A DNA stretch of 27,360 nucleotides from Planctomycetaceae bacterium UBA4732 (GTDB taxonomy: Bacteria > Planctomycetota > Planctomycetia > Gemmatales > Gemmataceae), in NCBI GenBank assembly GCA_002404095.1, contig DHJA01000047.1, positions 4,091-31,450 of the forward strand, read 5' to 3'. This document shows, one piece after another, positions 9,676 to 18,080 of the stretch. Below the pieces are notes generated by a model. It saw only the letters and a program-made list of their open reading frames with translations, was not told the DNA's origin and ran no database searches. Position 1 is the first letter of the stretch. Each line of letters opens with the position of its first letter. The translations under genes and the position numbers were made by a program.

Positions 9676-11326
9676 ACGGCCGTGCGGCCGCCTCGAACAA
9701 TTCCGGCCACCCCGTCCAGGCGTCCAGGGCGGCCGGCTTGATGGCACCGCACCGCTGCCCTCTTTGCAGCCGTTGCCGCTCGTAGATCGACCAAGCCGGC
9801 GGCCCGTCGGAGCCAAGCACACAAAGCTCGGCGGGCGCCAATTGGCCGAAGGCGACGGCGTGGCGGTAATACGGGTTCTCCTCCAGCCCCGTCTGTATCC
9901 CGGCCGTTAACCGCGCCGGGTCGCACACCGGTCCCTGGACATATAGGCGGTAGCGCGGCGGCCGGCCCAGCACTGGAACTAGTAACGCGAACGACGGTTG
10001 CTGCCCCGAGGCGGCGAACAAGCGGTCGAGCACCGTTTGCACATGAGCCTCGGCCAGCTTCTCGCCGACCAAATCGCTGACGCGGTCGCTCTTGCCCAGG
10101 AAGCGCAGCAGCGGACACCGCCGGAAGAAGCCGACCACCTCCACCTCGTCGCGCAGCTGGTAGCGGTAGAGTCCCCCACCAGTCGTCAGCACGACCCGGT
10201 AGCGGCCGCCGCGATCCAGCTCGTGGGCAAGCCGAAAGCATCCATCCGGAGATTCCGTTTCCTCGAACTCAAAGAAATGCGAGCGGATCGCCAGCGCGGC
10301 GCCTTCCCGGCCGACCAGGGGCAGCGACACAACGCCCTCGGTGGCGAGCAGACCCTTGGGCTGGACTTCGACGCCGGGGAACAGGCTGCGAAGTTCGGGC
10401 AGGAAGCGAGCGGCCCCAGCGTCTGCCCAGCAGCTTATTAAGGACAAGCCCGGCCAGGCTCGCCGCAGCTTTTCCGGCGTCGCCGCGCCCGAGCGGAAGA
10501 TCGACGCCAGCGCGGCCGCCCGGTTGGCGTCCGGTTTCCAACGAGGCGCCAGGCGGTCCCACGGCGGCGCCGGCGGTCGCGGGGAGCCGAGGGCAATATC
10601 AGCGCAAAGGCGATCTTGCCACTCCTCGAAGCGGCTGAATAGGGCCGTGAGGAACGTCGGATTCCAGATGGACACAAGCGTCAGGTCCGCCGCCCTTAGC
10701 AGGCAGAACAGCGTGAGGTAGCGGAAAGCCTCCAGATCCGCCAGGCGCGCCACGCCGGGGGGCACGACGAGGAGCCGTCGAACGGCCATTTGCTCAAGCG
10801 CGCCAAGGTAGGCGGCGTCGTCCTCGAAGCCGATGGGGATGCCGCCGGCCGTCCGCCGCTGCGGCCCCAGCGCGGGCGACAGCGACCAGTACGCGCGGCC
10901 CCGCCGGACGGCCGGACGCGCCCGGAACAGGTCCGCGATCCACGCAGCGACGGCGCGCTGAAACTGCTTCCGCAGCGAGGCCGTATAGGGGATGAGTTTT
11001 TCACCGCCCGTCGTGCCGCTCGTCGGCTCCAGTAGCGTCACCGGCTCGCGCGTCAGGACGGCCGGTGCGCCGTCCGCAATTTGCCTTATAAGAGCGTCAA
11101 AATCCTCATAGCGGGACGGGGGCACGTCGCGTTGGTAATCGGCCGGAGTGCGAAGGCGTGCGAAGCGGTGATTGCGGCCGAACTGGGTATCGTGGTTGGC
11201 GCGGAGAATGGCGGCGAGGACTTCGGCTTGCGTCTCGGCAACGCGGCGCGTGGCCCGGTTGAATCTGACCGCTTCACGGGAACAGGCCAGCATCCAGGCC
11301 GTGTTGAGCAGCCAGGAACGGCTCAT
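9671..11326 (-). CDS. GH3-family acyl-acid amido synthetase
   Basis: This 551-aa ANL-superfamily protein resembles plant GH3 enzymes, which adenylate a carboxylic acid and pass the acyl group to an amine, usually an amino acid. The ATP-binding motif TSGTTGGEK is at about 102-110, a GLLATEG motif lies in the middle, and GLYRYQLRDEVEV corresponds to the YRY-type motif near the hinge. The length is normal for bacterial homologues. The ATG at 11326 overlaps the stop of the preceding gene (ATGA, 11323-11326), which favours it over longer upstream starts. It is the last gene of the radical SAM operon. In this setting it most likely amidates a fatty or modified acid made by its neighbours, but the substrate is unknown. 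Confidence 0.88.
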   Translation of the reverse strand: MSRSWLLNTAWMLACSREAVRFNRATRRVAETQAEVLAAILRANHDTQFGRNHRFARLRTPADYQRDVPPSRYEDFDALIRQIADGAPAVLTREPVTLLEPTSGTTGGEKLIPYTASLRKQFQRAVAAWIADLFRARPAVRRGRAYWSLSPALGPQRRTAGGIPIGFEDDAAYLGALEQMAVRRLLVVPPGVARLADLEAFRYLTLFCLLRAADLTLVSIWNPTFLTALFSRFEEWQDRLCADIALGSPRPPAPPWDRLAPRWKPDANRAAALASIFRSGAATPEKLRRAWPGLSLISCWADAGAARFLPELRSLFPGVEVQPKGLLATEGVVSLPLVGREGAALAIRSHFFEFEETESPDGCFRLAHELDRGGRYRVVLTTGGGLYRYQLRDEVEVVGFFRRCPLLRFLGKSDRVSDLVGEKLAEAHVQTVLDRLFAASGQQPSFALLVPVLGRPPRYRLYVQGPVCDPARLTAGIQTGLEENPYYRHAVAFGQLAPAELCVLGSDGPPAWSIYERQRLQRGQRCGAIKPAALDAWTGWPELFEAAARPS

Positions 11327-12063
11327 CTCGAGAAGACCCCCACGCCGGCCGGCCCCGGGCCGAGCACGCGATAGGCGGCCGGCGTGAAGTTTGCCCGCGT
11401 CAGAGGGGCGAGACAGCAAAGTTCATCGCCGTGCGCGTGGCTGGGGTTGCGGCCGACGAAGAAGGCGACGTGCGGGTCGCGCCGCCGTTCCGGCGTGACC
11501 TCCGCTACGCCCGGCCGCAAACGGTCCTTGGCAGGCCCGGCCCGCACCACGCCTGCTGTAGCATCGTAAGCCGCCGGGAACTTGCGGCGCGCCAGCGCGT
11601 CGATCACTTGTCGCACGTCGTCCGGCGTCGGAGCGTCGTGCCGCGGGAAAAACTCGCGGAAGAACAGCGGCAAAAAGCGATAGGTTTTATATCCTTTGGA
11701 GATCAGAAACCAGTACAATTCCTCGTCCGAAGCGGCGTCGATCAGCTCAAGGGCCAGCCGGCCCCAGACGTGAGACAGGGCCGGGTCGCCCCAGTGGTCG
11801 CGGTCCACGATGGTGTCGCCGGAGAATAACGCCCTGACTCGCCGCCCCTCCACCTCGGCGTACAGCACCACCTGCGTCGAGAAGCCGCACACCGCCCCCG
11901 TCGCCGGGTCGGACAGCAGAATGACCCACCGCTTCTCGTTCAGGTCGGCGTCGAAGGCGCGGCGGCGCACATTCTCGTAATGGCGGTCCATGAGCGCGAA
12001 CATCGCGTCCCGCTGGGCGAGGGTAACGTCCTTCACGAGAAGCAGTCGGCCTTGGAGTCGCAT
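11323..12063 (-). CDS. Uncharacterised protein beside GH3, possibly acyltransferase-like
   Basis: This 246-aa protein is soluble, with no signal peptide or membrane segment. I chose the ATG at 12063 (MRLQGRLLLVKDVTLAQRDAM) because AGGAGA lies 5 bases upstream. A longer frame starting at GTG 12177 would overlap the previous gene by over 100 bp. Notable stretches are FSGDTIVDRDHWGD and ELYWFLISKGYKTYRFLPLFF. They recall hypothetical proteins that I believe occur in planctomycetes and cyanobacteria, perhaps with a GNAT-like fold, but no acetyl-CoA loop is clear. It is coupled to GH3 by a 4-bp overlap and follows the double-GNAT gene, so it probably acts in the same amidation or acyl-transfer step. 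Function not assigned. Confidence 0.75.
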   Translation of the reverse strand: MRLQGRLLLVKDVTLAQRDAMFALMDRHYENVRRRAFDADLNEKRWVILLSDPATGAVCGFSTQVVLYAEVEGRRVRALFSGDTIVDRDHWGDPALSHVWGRLALELIDAASDEELYWFLISKGYKTYRFLPLFFREFFPRHDAPTPDDVRQVIDALARRKFPAAYDATAGVVRAGPAKDRLRPGVAEVTPERRRDPHVAFFVGRNPSHAHGDELCCLAPLTRANFTPAAYRVLGPGPAGVGVFSR

Positions 12064-12074
12064 GTGGTCTCCTG

Positions 12075-13193
12075 CTACAGACATCCCAACTCCAAATAAG
12101 GCGGCCGGCCGTCCAGCCCTTTGCGCGTCGGCTCGCCATCGTCCCAGCATACCAGATAGAGTCGCGTGTCGTACCACGCCGCCCGGCAGGCGCGGACGAC
12201 GGGTAGCAGCGGGTCGGTTTCATGCAGCCCCATCATTAGGTAATGGTGAGTGCCGGCTGCGGCGGCCCGCACCTGCAGTTCCGCGAGCAGGCCGGCGAAC
12301 ACCGCCGGGTCGTCCCCAGCGACCACTGGCAGCGCCGCCGTAAGATAGCTTACCGCCCCGCCCGGCCTGGGCAGCGGCGGCAGGCCGCGCAGCCGCGCCC
12401 AGACGTTGTATGCCGGCCGGACCCAGCCGAGGACGCCTCCATATCCGTGAACCACGGTCTGCCGGAAACCCTGCTGGTCCCAGCCGGCCAGCGTCCCGAT
12501 CAGGGCGCCGCCGCGAAACGCAAGCAATACATCCTCCAGCCGCAGGTCTTTGAAGACGCCGTTCTCCCCGATGAAATCCTCCTCCTCGTAGACCGGGAAG
12601 AACTGTCGGCGCGGCCAGTGTTCGCGCAGGAACGTCAGCAGCGCGCCCACATCCTCTCGCCGTGCGGGACGAACCTCCCAGCCGGTGGGGAGCGGCCGCC
12701 GCACTTTCCTTCGGGTCAACGGCAGCGCCGCCGTGTGGAAGCGGCCCGCGTCGTGGTAGGTTGGCAAGCCCGCTCGGCCCGACGTGAGCATCGTCAATGC
12801 CAGATGATTACTCTCGGCAATGGTCGTCAAGTAGAGCATGGCTCGGCCATCGGCGTGCAGCCGGCGAAACATGGCATAGCCGCGCGCTGCCAGCCCGCGG
12901 TTGCGGTGTTCCTTCAGCAACCGCAGAGTGCTGAGGTAGCCGAGCATCTCTGGCCGGCCGTTGACGTGGCGCGGCGACACGGAACGCACGCCGAAGCCGA
13001 CAATGCGGCCGTCCTCCGTGTCGCGGCAGGCCACGACCTGGTGGAATCGGCCCTCAACGCGGGCACCGGCGAAGTAACTCGGCTCGCGAAGGAAGGTGAG
13101 AGCGATGGTCCCCGCCATCGGCGTCGCGGCAAGGACGCGGCGCAAGTCGGCGTCGTCCTCGGGGCCGGCCAGGTCAAACCGGTAGCGGGTCAA
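12075..13193 (-). CDS. Tandem GNAT-type N-acyltransferase
   Basis: The predicted protein is 372 aa with two GNAT-like halves. The first has LGYLSTLRLLKEHRNRGLAA, resembling the acyl-CoA-binding R/Q-x-x-G-x-G/A region. The second begins near WEVRPARREDVGALLTFLREH and has an internal LIGTLAGWDQQ strand. The family transfers acetyl or longer acyl groups to amines. No ATG exists near the N-terminus: I favour TTG at 13193, with GGGAG 8 bases upstream and a 20-bp overlap with the radical SAM gene. A TTG at 13256 would add 21 residues that are only the shadow of that gene. The next gene starts 11 bp after this stop. The acceptor is unknown; the neighbours suggest a lipid amine or amino acid. Confidence 0.8.
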   Translation of the reverse strand: MTRYRFDLAGPEDDADLRRVLAATPMAGTIALTFLREPSYFAGARVEGRFHQVVACRDTEDGRIVGFGVRSVSPRHVNGRPEMLGYLSTLRLLKEHRNRGLAARGYAMFRRLHADGRAMLYLTTIAESNHLALTMLTSGRAGLPTYHDAGRFHTAALPLTRRKVRRPLPTGWEVRPARREDVGALLTFLREHWPRRQFFPVYEEEDFIGENGVFKDLRLEDVLLAFRGGALIGTLAGWDQQGFRQTVVHGYGGVLGWVRPAYNVWARLRGLPPLPRPGGAVSYLTAALPVVAGDDPAVFAGLLAELQVRAAAAGTHHYLMMGLHETDPLLPVVRACRAAWYDTRLYLVCWDDGEPTRKGLDGRPPYLELGCL

Positions 13194-14535
13194 CGGCAGG
13201 CTCCCATTCCGACAGGCCGGCGCCCAGCCGCAGACCCTGCCGGAGGTCGATGTCAAAATGGGCGCTGACGTTCAGGCCAAGGAAGACGCCGGCCATCAGC
13301 GCGCTGCGGGCGTTGGCCCGCGCGTCCATCAGCCGCGCGATGATCGAACCCCACCCGTAGAACCGCCGTCGGGCCTCCAGACACATTTCCTCAAGTTCTC
13401 GCGGCGACACCTTCTTCGGCCGGAACACTACGTCGCCCACGCGGCCCGCCGGGTCGAGCCACCACTTCGGCGTCAACAATCGGCCCTCCTCCTGGAGCCG
13501 CCGGTACAACGGCGTACCGGGGAACGGAATCAGGTGGTTGAAGGCCGCCAGAAATAGCTTCTGTTCGCGGGCGAAGTCCACGCTCCGCCGGACCACGGCG
13601 CGGTCGTCGTGGTCGTAGCCGAAGACGAAGGTTCCATAAACCGCCAGGCCGTGCTTGTTGAAGCGGGCCACGCTTTCGGCGTAAGTGCCGGCGGCGAGAT
13701 TCCATTCCTTGCCCATGTCGCGCAGGTTGTCCGGGTCCAGTGACTCCATGCCAATCAGTAGGCCTTTGCAGCCACTTTTCACCAGCAGCTCCAGCAGTTC
13801 TTCGTCGCGGGCGATGTGGATGCTGGCTTGGCCCACCCAGCCGACCTTTAGCGGGATCAACTCGCGGCACAGCTCGCGCGCCTTTCCCGGCTGACTGACG
13901 ATGTTGTCGTCCACGATGAAAAAGCGCTTGCTGCCGGTCGCCTCCATCTCGGCGGCCACCTCGCGGGCCGGCCGGTGATTCTGGTTGGCGCCGTGGTACG
14001 CGGTGATCGAGCAGAAGTCGCACTTGAAGTTGCAGCCGCGGGCGAACTCCACGAGAGTGATGTTCTGGTAGGGCTTGCCGTGGAAAATCTCGCGTCGGCT
14101 CGGCACGCCAGCCAGCGTCCGCCGGCCGAGGCCGTGGTAGACCGGTTGCAGCGATGCCCGGCGGGCGTCTTCCAAAACCTGCGGCCACACCGGCTCGGCG
14201 TCGCCGATGACGAGGGCGTCGGCCTCTCGCGCCGCCTCGTCCGGCAGGAGTGTGACGTGGTAGCCGCCCATGAGGACCGGTACGCCGCGGGCACGGTACT
14301 GGCGGGCGATCTTGTACGACCGCAGGGCGGTAAAGGTTTCGACGCTCATAGCGACGAGGTCGGTCGGCTCGTCGAACGGGATCTCCTCCATGCGGTCGTC
14401 ATAAAAGCGGACCTCAATATCGGGCGGCGTCAGGCCGGCCAGCAGGGCCATCGACAGCGGCTGCATCTGCCAGGCGCGCACGTAGGGCCGGTTCTCCTTG
14501 CGGCCCACGGAGGGATAGATGAGGGTGATGCGCAT
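13174..14535 (-). CDS. B12-binding-domain radical SAM enzyme 1
   Basis: This 453-aa protein has an N-terminal cobalamin-binding-type Rossmann domain (about 1-130, with LMGGYHVTLLPDEA at 88-101). A radical SAM core follows, with the cluster motif CNFKCDFC (Cys168, Cys172, Cys175), then a C-terminal DUF4070-like tail. This is the architecture of HpnP-type and related enzymes that methylate or rearrange unactivated carbons, often in lipids. The usual D-x-H-x-x-G cobalamin motif is not obvious, as in many of these proteins. It starts with ATG 18 bp after radical SAM enzyme 2 and is clearly a paralogue of it. A role in modifying an acyl chain or polyprenoid is inferred from the neighbours. Confidence 0.9.
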   Translation of the reverse strand: MRITLIYPSVGRKENRPYVRAWQMQPLSMALLAGLTPPDIEVRFYDDRMEEIPFDEPTDLVAMSVETFTALRSYKIARQYRARGVPVLMGGYHVTLLPDEAAREADALVIGDAEPVWPQVLEDARRASLQPVYHGLGRRTLAGVPSRREIFHGKPYQNITLVEFARGCNFKCDFCSITAYHGANQNHRPAREVAAEMEATGSKRFFIVDDNIVSQPGKARELCRELIPLKVGWVGQASIHIARDEELLELLVKSGCKGLLIGMESLDPDNLRDMGKEWNLAAGTYAESVARFNKHGLAVYGTFVFGYDHDDRAVVRRSVDFAREQKLFLAAFNHLIPFPGTPLYRRLQEEGRLLTPKWWLDPAGRVGDVVFRPKKVSPRELEEMCLEARRRFYGWGSIIARLMDARANARSALMAGVFLGLNVSAHFDIDLRQGLRLGAGLSEWEPAVDPLPV

Positions 14536-14553
14536 AGCATACCTTACCGCTTC

Positions 14554-15981
14554 CTAATGCCTAATCGAGACATCTAATAGCCCATTATTCGCTTCTCCTC
14601 CGCAACCGGTCGCGCATCCTTCTACTTGATCCTCCGTTTTTCGGACGGATTCGGTCATGTACGCCGGGTCGCGATATATTTCGCCGATCTTCTCGTGCAA
14701 GTGATTGGCGTAGTGCCGATAGCCGAAATTCAGCGACAACCACAGCGGCAGGATCGACCACGGGGCGCCGGTCAGTCGTGTGCAGAACGACCGCAAGCCG
14801 TAACTCTGCCGCCACGACCACTCCAGCCCTTCGCGCACCCGCTCGGCGCTCATCTTCTTCGGTTGAAAGACGACGTGCTCCACGTCATAGAGATCCCAGC
14901 GCTTGTGCAGCAGTCGGCCCTCGGCTTCCAGGCGTCGATACAGCCCGGTGTTGGGGAACGGCGTCGCCACGGCGTAACGAGGCAGGTCAATCTTCGTCTT
15001 GTCCACGAACTCGACGGTGCGCTCGAAGACGCTCTCGTCGTCGTTGTCGAAACCGAACACGAAACAGCCCTGGATGCCAATGCCGTGGTCGTGCAGCTTC
15101 TTGACCACGTCGCCGTACTCGGCGGCGGCGTGGAAGTGCTTGTGCGACTGGTTGAGCGTGTCCTGGCTGACCGACTCGAAGCCGATGAGCAAACCCTTGC
15201 AGCCGCTCTGTGCCGCTAGTTTCAGCAGTTCATCGTCTTGGGCGATCCGCGTTGTGGACAATCCCACCCAGCGGATGCGCAGCGGGATCATGGCGCGGTA
15301 AAGCGCCTTGGCGTACTGTACGTCCTCGGTCGGACTGAGGTCGATGAATAGCGCGTGGCGGCCCGAAAACGTGGCCAACTCCGCGACAACTTCCTCAACG
15401 GGCCGGTGGGCATACGTGTTGGCCCAGGCCGTCGGCACGACGCAAAAGTCGCACTTGTGCGGACAGCCGCGCGTGGCCTCAATGGTGTTGATGGTGCTGT
15501 AGCGTTTCTTCTTGAGCAGGTCGCGCCGGGCGTGCGGTACGCCGGCCAGGCTGCGGCCGGTCGGTAAGTGGTAGCGCGGTTTCAGCTCGCCGCGGGCGAA
15601 TTCGCGCAGCAGGAGCGGCCAGGACTTCTCGGCGTAACCCAACACCAGGGCGTCGGCGTGCGGCGCGGCCTCTTCGGGCAGAAGCGTGGGATGCACGCCG
15701 CCGAGGACGACGGTGTGCCCGCGCGACCGCAGCTCGTCGGCGATGTCGTAGGCCCGCAAGGCGGTGCCGGTGATCGCCGTGATCCCCACTAGGTCGGCGT
15801 CGAAATCCAGATCGAGCGGCTGTACGCCCTCGTCCTGGAGGGTAATGTCGGCTTCGAGTTCCGCAGGTACGAGGGCGGCGAGCGTAGTGAGTGTCAGCGG
15901 GGCGTAGCGCAGCGAGGTCTTGAAGATGCCCGTTGAGTTGCGATGAATTTCGCCGGCGGGGGATAGGAGTTGAATCTTCAT
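14554..15981 (-). CDS. B12-binding-domain radical SAM enzyme 2
   Basis: This 475-aa protein has the same layout as its downstream neighbour: a B12-binding-type domain (VVLGGVHPTLLPEEA at 91-105), then a radical SAM core with CPHKCDFC (Cys173, Cys177, Cys180), then GCKGLLIGFESV and a C-terminal extension ending in a CATGCGG segment. It is the first gene of the GH3 operon and diverges from the desaturase across 158 bp. The ATG has no Shine-Dalgarno sequence, and a plausible promoter ends only a few bases upstream, so the mRNA may be leaderless. The substrate is unknown. Two paralogues in a row suggest two successive or alternative radical steps on one molecule. Confidence 0.9.
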   Translation of the reverse strand: MKIQLLSPAGEIHRNSTGIFKTSLRYAPLTLTTLAALVPAELEADITLQDEGVQPLDLDFDADLVGITAITGTALRAYDIADELRSRGHTVVLGGVHPTLLPEEAAPHADALVLGYAEKSWPLLLREFARGELKPRYHLPTGRSLAGVPHARRDLLKKKRYSTINTIEATRGCPHKCDFCVVPTAWANTYAHRPVEEVVAELATFSGRHALFIDLSPTEDVQYAKALYRAMIPLRIRWVGLSTTRIAQDDELLKLAAQSGCKGLLIGFESVSQDTLNQSHKHFHAAAEYGDVVKKLHDHGIGIQGCFVFGFDNDDESVFERTVEFVDKTKIDLPRYAVATPFPNTGLYRRLEAEGRLLHKRWDLYDVEHVVFQPKKMSAERVREGLEWSWRQSYGLRSFCTRLTGAPWSILPLWLSLNFGYRHYANHLHEKIGEIYRDPAYMTESVRKTEDQVEGCATGCGGEANNGLLDVSIRH

Positions 15982-15987
15982 GGGATT

Positions 15988-16016
15988 ATGCTACCCGGTC
16001 CATTGCGAGGTAACAA
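15988..16016 (-). promoter_or_regulatory. Candidate promoter of the radical SAM/GH3 operon
   Basis: Read on the minus strand, TTGTTA (16011-16016), a 17-bp spacer and TAGCAT (15988-15993) match sigma-70 boxes at 4 of 6 positions each. A start 6-7 bases downstream would fall on or next to the ATG at 15981, which fits the missing ribosome-binding site. Confidence 0.4.
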
Positions 16017-16045
16017 GGAAAAACTGACCGAAACCTCTTCCCCAC

Positions 16046-16074
16046 TTCCGTCGCGGCAACCGCTTCTTTATAAT
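16046..16074 (+). promoter_or_regulatory. Candidate promoter of the desaturase gene
   Basis: A perfect TATAAT lies at 16069-16074, 65 bp before the desaturase ATG. The box 17 bp upstream (TTCCGT, 16046-16051) is weak. It lies back to back with the minus-strand promoter in the same 158-bp gap. Confidence 0.4.
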
Positions 16075-16139
16075 CCCTCAATCGTGATCCTCTCGCTTCG
16101 ACCTCCGACCAAGGCCGGGAAACCGGAGGGCTTTGCCCC

Positions 16140-17198
16140 ATGAGTCCGTCCCATACCAGTGCCTCCGTTGCGGCCGCGTTCGCGGACCTCCGCCGTGAGC
16201 CGCCCGCGGACATGCCGATCCCTGACCGCCTCAACGTCTGCCTGGTTTTCCTGGTGTTCAGCAGCGCGGTCGGCCTGCTCTGGCTCGGTTCGCACGTGGA
16301 AACATGGTGGGCGACGCTGGGCGTCGGCGTTCTGTTTTCCTACCTGCTGCTGACCAACTACGCCCTGCTCCACGAGGCCGGCCACGGAAACCTACACTCC
16401 AACGCCACGGCCAACCGTCTGCTCGGCGCGCTCGCGGGCATGTTATTCCCTATACCCTACAGCATGTTTCGGGTGACGCATCAAGGTCACCACCTCCGCA
16501 ACCGCACCGATCACGAGATGTTCGACCTCTATTACCCCACCGACATTCGCGTTATCCGCTTCGTCCAGTGGTACAGCATCCTTTGCGGGTTGTTCTGGCC
16601 GTGGGTGCCGATCGGCGCCCTGCTCTTCGCGCTCTGTCCGGCTGTGTTACGAACCCGCGTCTTTCGCCAGGCGCGCACGTCCAACCATCTGCTCGGGGAC
16701 ATCCGCAACGAAGAGGTCCGCTCTATCCGTGTCGAAGTCGCCCTGACCGCGATGTTGTTCGTCGGCCTGTTTTGGCTGCTGCAACTGCACTGGCAAGCCG
16801 TGCTGATCATGTACGCCTGTTTCTCCGTCAACTGGTCCACGCGGCAATACGTCGGCCACGCCTTTTCACGGCGCGACGTGATCGACGGCGCCTGGAACCT
16901 CCGGCATAACCGGGTGATGTCCTGGCTGTTGCTGCACGGGGAGTGGGATCTGAACCACCACCGCTATCCCGAAATCTCGTGGTACTATCTGCCCCGGTTG
17001 CCCGCGCCCGCGGAGTCGCGGATCAATTACTTGTGGCAATACTGGCGGCAGTGGCAAGGACCGCGGCCCAATCGAGAGCCGGCCCCCGAATCACGTCAAC
17101 AACTGCCGCTCAGCGTCCACGAGGGCGGCGGGTTGCACGGTCAGATAGGTCAGGATGCGGGCGACCAACTCCCCCATATCGCGTCCGGCGGGTCGTAA
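16140..17198 (+). CDS. Membrane fatty acid desaturase / di-iron hydroxylase
   Basis: This 352-aa integral membrane di-iron enzyme has the three histidine boxes of the FA_desaturase family: HEAGH at 78-82, HQGHH at 114-118, and HGEWDLNHHRYP from 266, where H273 and H274 form the last pair. Hydrophobic segments at about 32-50, 57-77, 150-172 and 200-230 fit a four-helix topology. The ATG at 16140 has GGAGG 10 bases upstream. The last ~36 codons (from 17091) lie antisense to the end of the hydrolase gene and look low in conserved features, so the tail may be an extension of the usual protein. The family introduces double bonds or hydroxyls in acyl chains, sphingoid bases or carotenoids. Here an acyl substrate is likely but unproven. 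Confidence 0.9.
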   Translation: MSPSHTSASVAAAFADLRREPPADMPIPDRLNVCLVFLVFSSAVGLLWLGSHVETWWATLGVGVLFSYLLLTNYALLHEAGHGNLHSNATANRLLGALAGMLFPIPYSMFRVTHQGHHLRNRTDHEMFDLYYPTDIRVIRFVQWYSILCGLFWPWVPIGALLFALCPAVLRTRVFRQARTSNHLLGDIRNEEVRSIRVEVALTAMLFVGLFWLLQLHWQAVLIMYACFSVNWSTRQYVGHAFSRRDVIDGAWNLRHNRVMSWLLLHGEWDLNHHRYPEISWYYLPRLPAPAESRINYLWQYWRQWQGPRPNREPAPESRQQLPLSVHEGGGLHGQIGQDAGDQLPHIASGGS

Positions 17199-18059
17199 GA
17201 AATGGTCTGCCCCCCAGACTGGGTAAATCAGACCCGGAAGGGCCAGAACGTCGCCCAGGAGGGAAGCGCCGTCATTGGGCCCGAGCGGCGCCAGCCGGCG
17301 GTGGCAGCGCCGCGACAGCGGCAGGGCAAGGTGTCGTCGCAGCGGCAGTCCGACCACGTGGATCACCTTCAGGTGGGACGCCCGCGCCAACGCCTCCGGC
17401 CAGGGCGGACAGGCCGCCCGGTCAATGTCGGACAGGGCGGCGACGGCGTAGCCTTTCCACCACAGCAAGAGGCGCGTCAACGGCCAGCGGATCGGCCGCG
17501 ACCGCTGCCAGCCCACTAGCGGAGTGCCGTGGAACAGCCCGGCCAGATCGACCCAGGCGACCACTCGCCGCAGCAACTCCGGCGCGTCCAGCCGCGCGAG
17601 CAGGGCGCGCACTTCGAGGGCGCTCTTGCTATGGGTCACGAGTATCCGGTCACAACCATTATCCCGACGGAGCCAGTCCGCCAGAAGGTCCGCGTTGGCG
17701 TGGATCCGGCCGAAACTGAGCAACGGCACTAACGCCGTCGTGAAGCCAAGGCGCTCCGCCGTCTCCCGGATCAGGCGCCCATCCGCGCCGGAATCCGGCG
17801 CTTCGCGGTAGAACGCGCCAGGGACGATCACGACCTCGACGCCTGTCGCCGTCGGGCCTACCTCGAGGCCGTCCACCTGGGCGATGAACGGACCATGACG
17901 TGGCGAGGTGCGCAGCGCCTGGTACAGAACCGCCGTGGCGAAATCGACGTCCCGCTCTTCGGTCAGGCGCCGCAGCTTTTCGACGTCCAACGTGCGATCC
18001 GCGAAGGTTTCCAGCCAGGAAGCCGCCTGCCGTAGCAATTCCGTTTCTGGTTCAGGCAT
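17091..18059 (-). CDS. Alpha/beta-hydrolase-like protein with atypical nucleophile elbow
   Basis: This 322-aa soluble protein has an N-terminal helical part (1-60) followed by an alpha/beta-hydrolase-like pattern: VEVVIVPGAFY (75-84), RILVTHSKSALEVRALL (138-154) and WVDLAGLFHGTP. The candidate nucleophile Ser144 sits in THSKS instead of the usual G-x-S-x-G, and a late His in WGADHF could complete a triad. Such proteins hydrolyse or transfer acyl esters. The ATG at 18059 follows the SnoaL-like stop by 21 bp with GAGG 8 bases upstream, making it the last gene of the Rieske operon. Its 3' end overlaps the convergent desaturase gene by 108 bp. Activity and substrate are not certain. Confidence 0.75.
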   Translation of the reverse strand: MPEPETELLRQAASWLETFADRTLDVEKLRRLTEERDVDFATAVLYQALRTSPRHGPFIAQVDGLEVGPTATGVEVVIVPGAFYREAPDSGADGRLIRETAERLGFTTALVPLLSFGRIHANADLLADWLRRDNGCDRILVTHSKSALEVRALLARLDAPELLRRVVAWVDLAGLFHGTPLVGWQRSRPIRWPLTRLLLWWKGYAVAALSDIDRAACPPWPEALARASHLKVIHVVGLPLRRHLALPLSRRCHRRLAPLGPNDGASLLGDVLALPGLIYPVWGADHFLRPAGRDMGELVARILTYLTVQPAALVDAERQLLT

Positions 18060-18080
18060 GACGCCGTCCTCTCGCCGCCT

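Noticed and set aside
12243..13268. 341-codon plus-strand frame opposite the GNAT gene
   Set aside because: Shadow frame; the minus-strand frame has GNAT signatures and operon overlaps.
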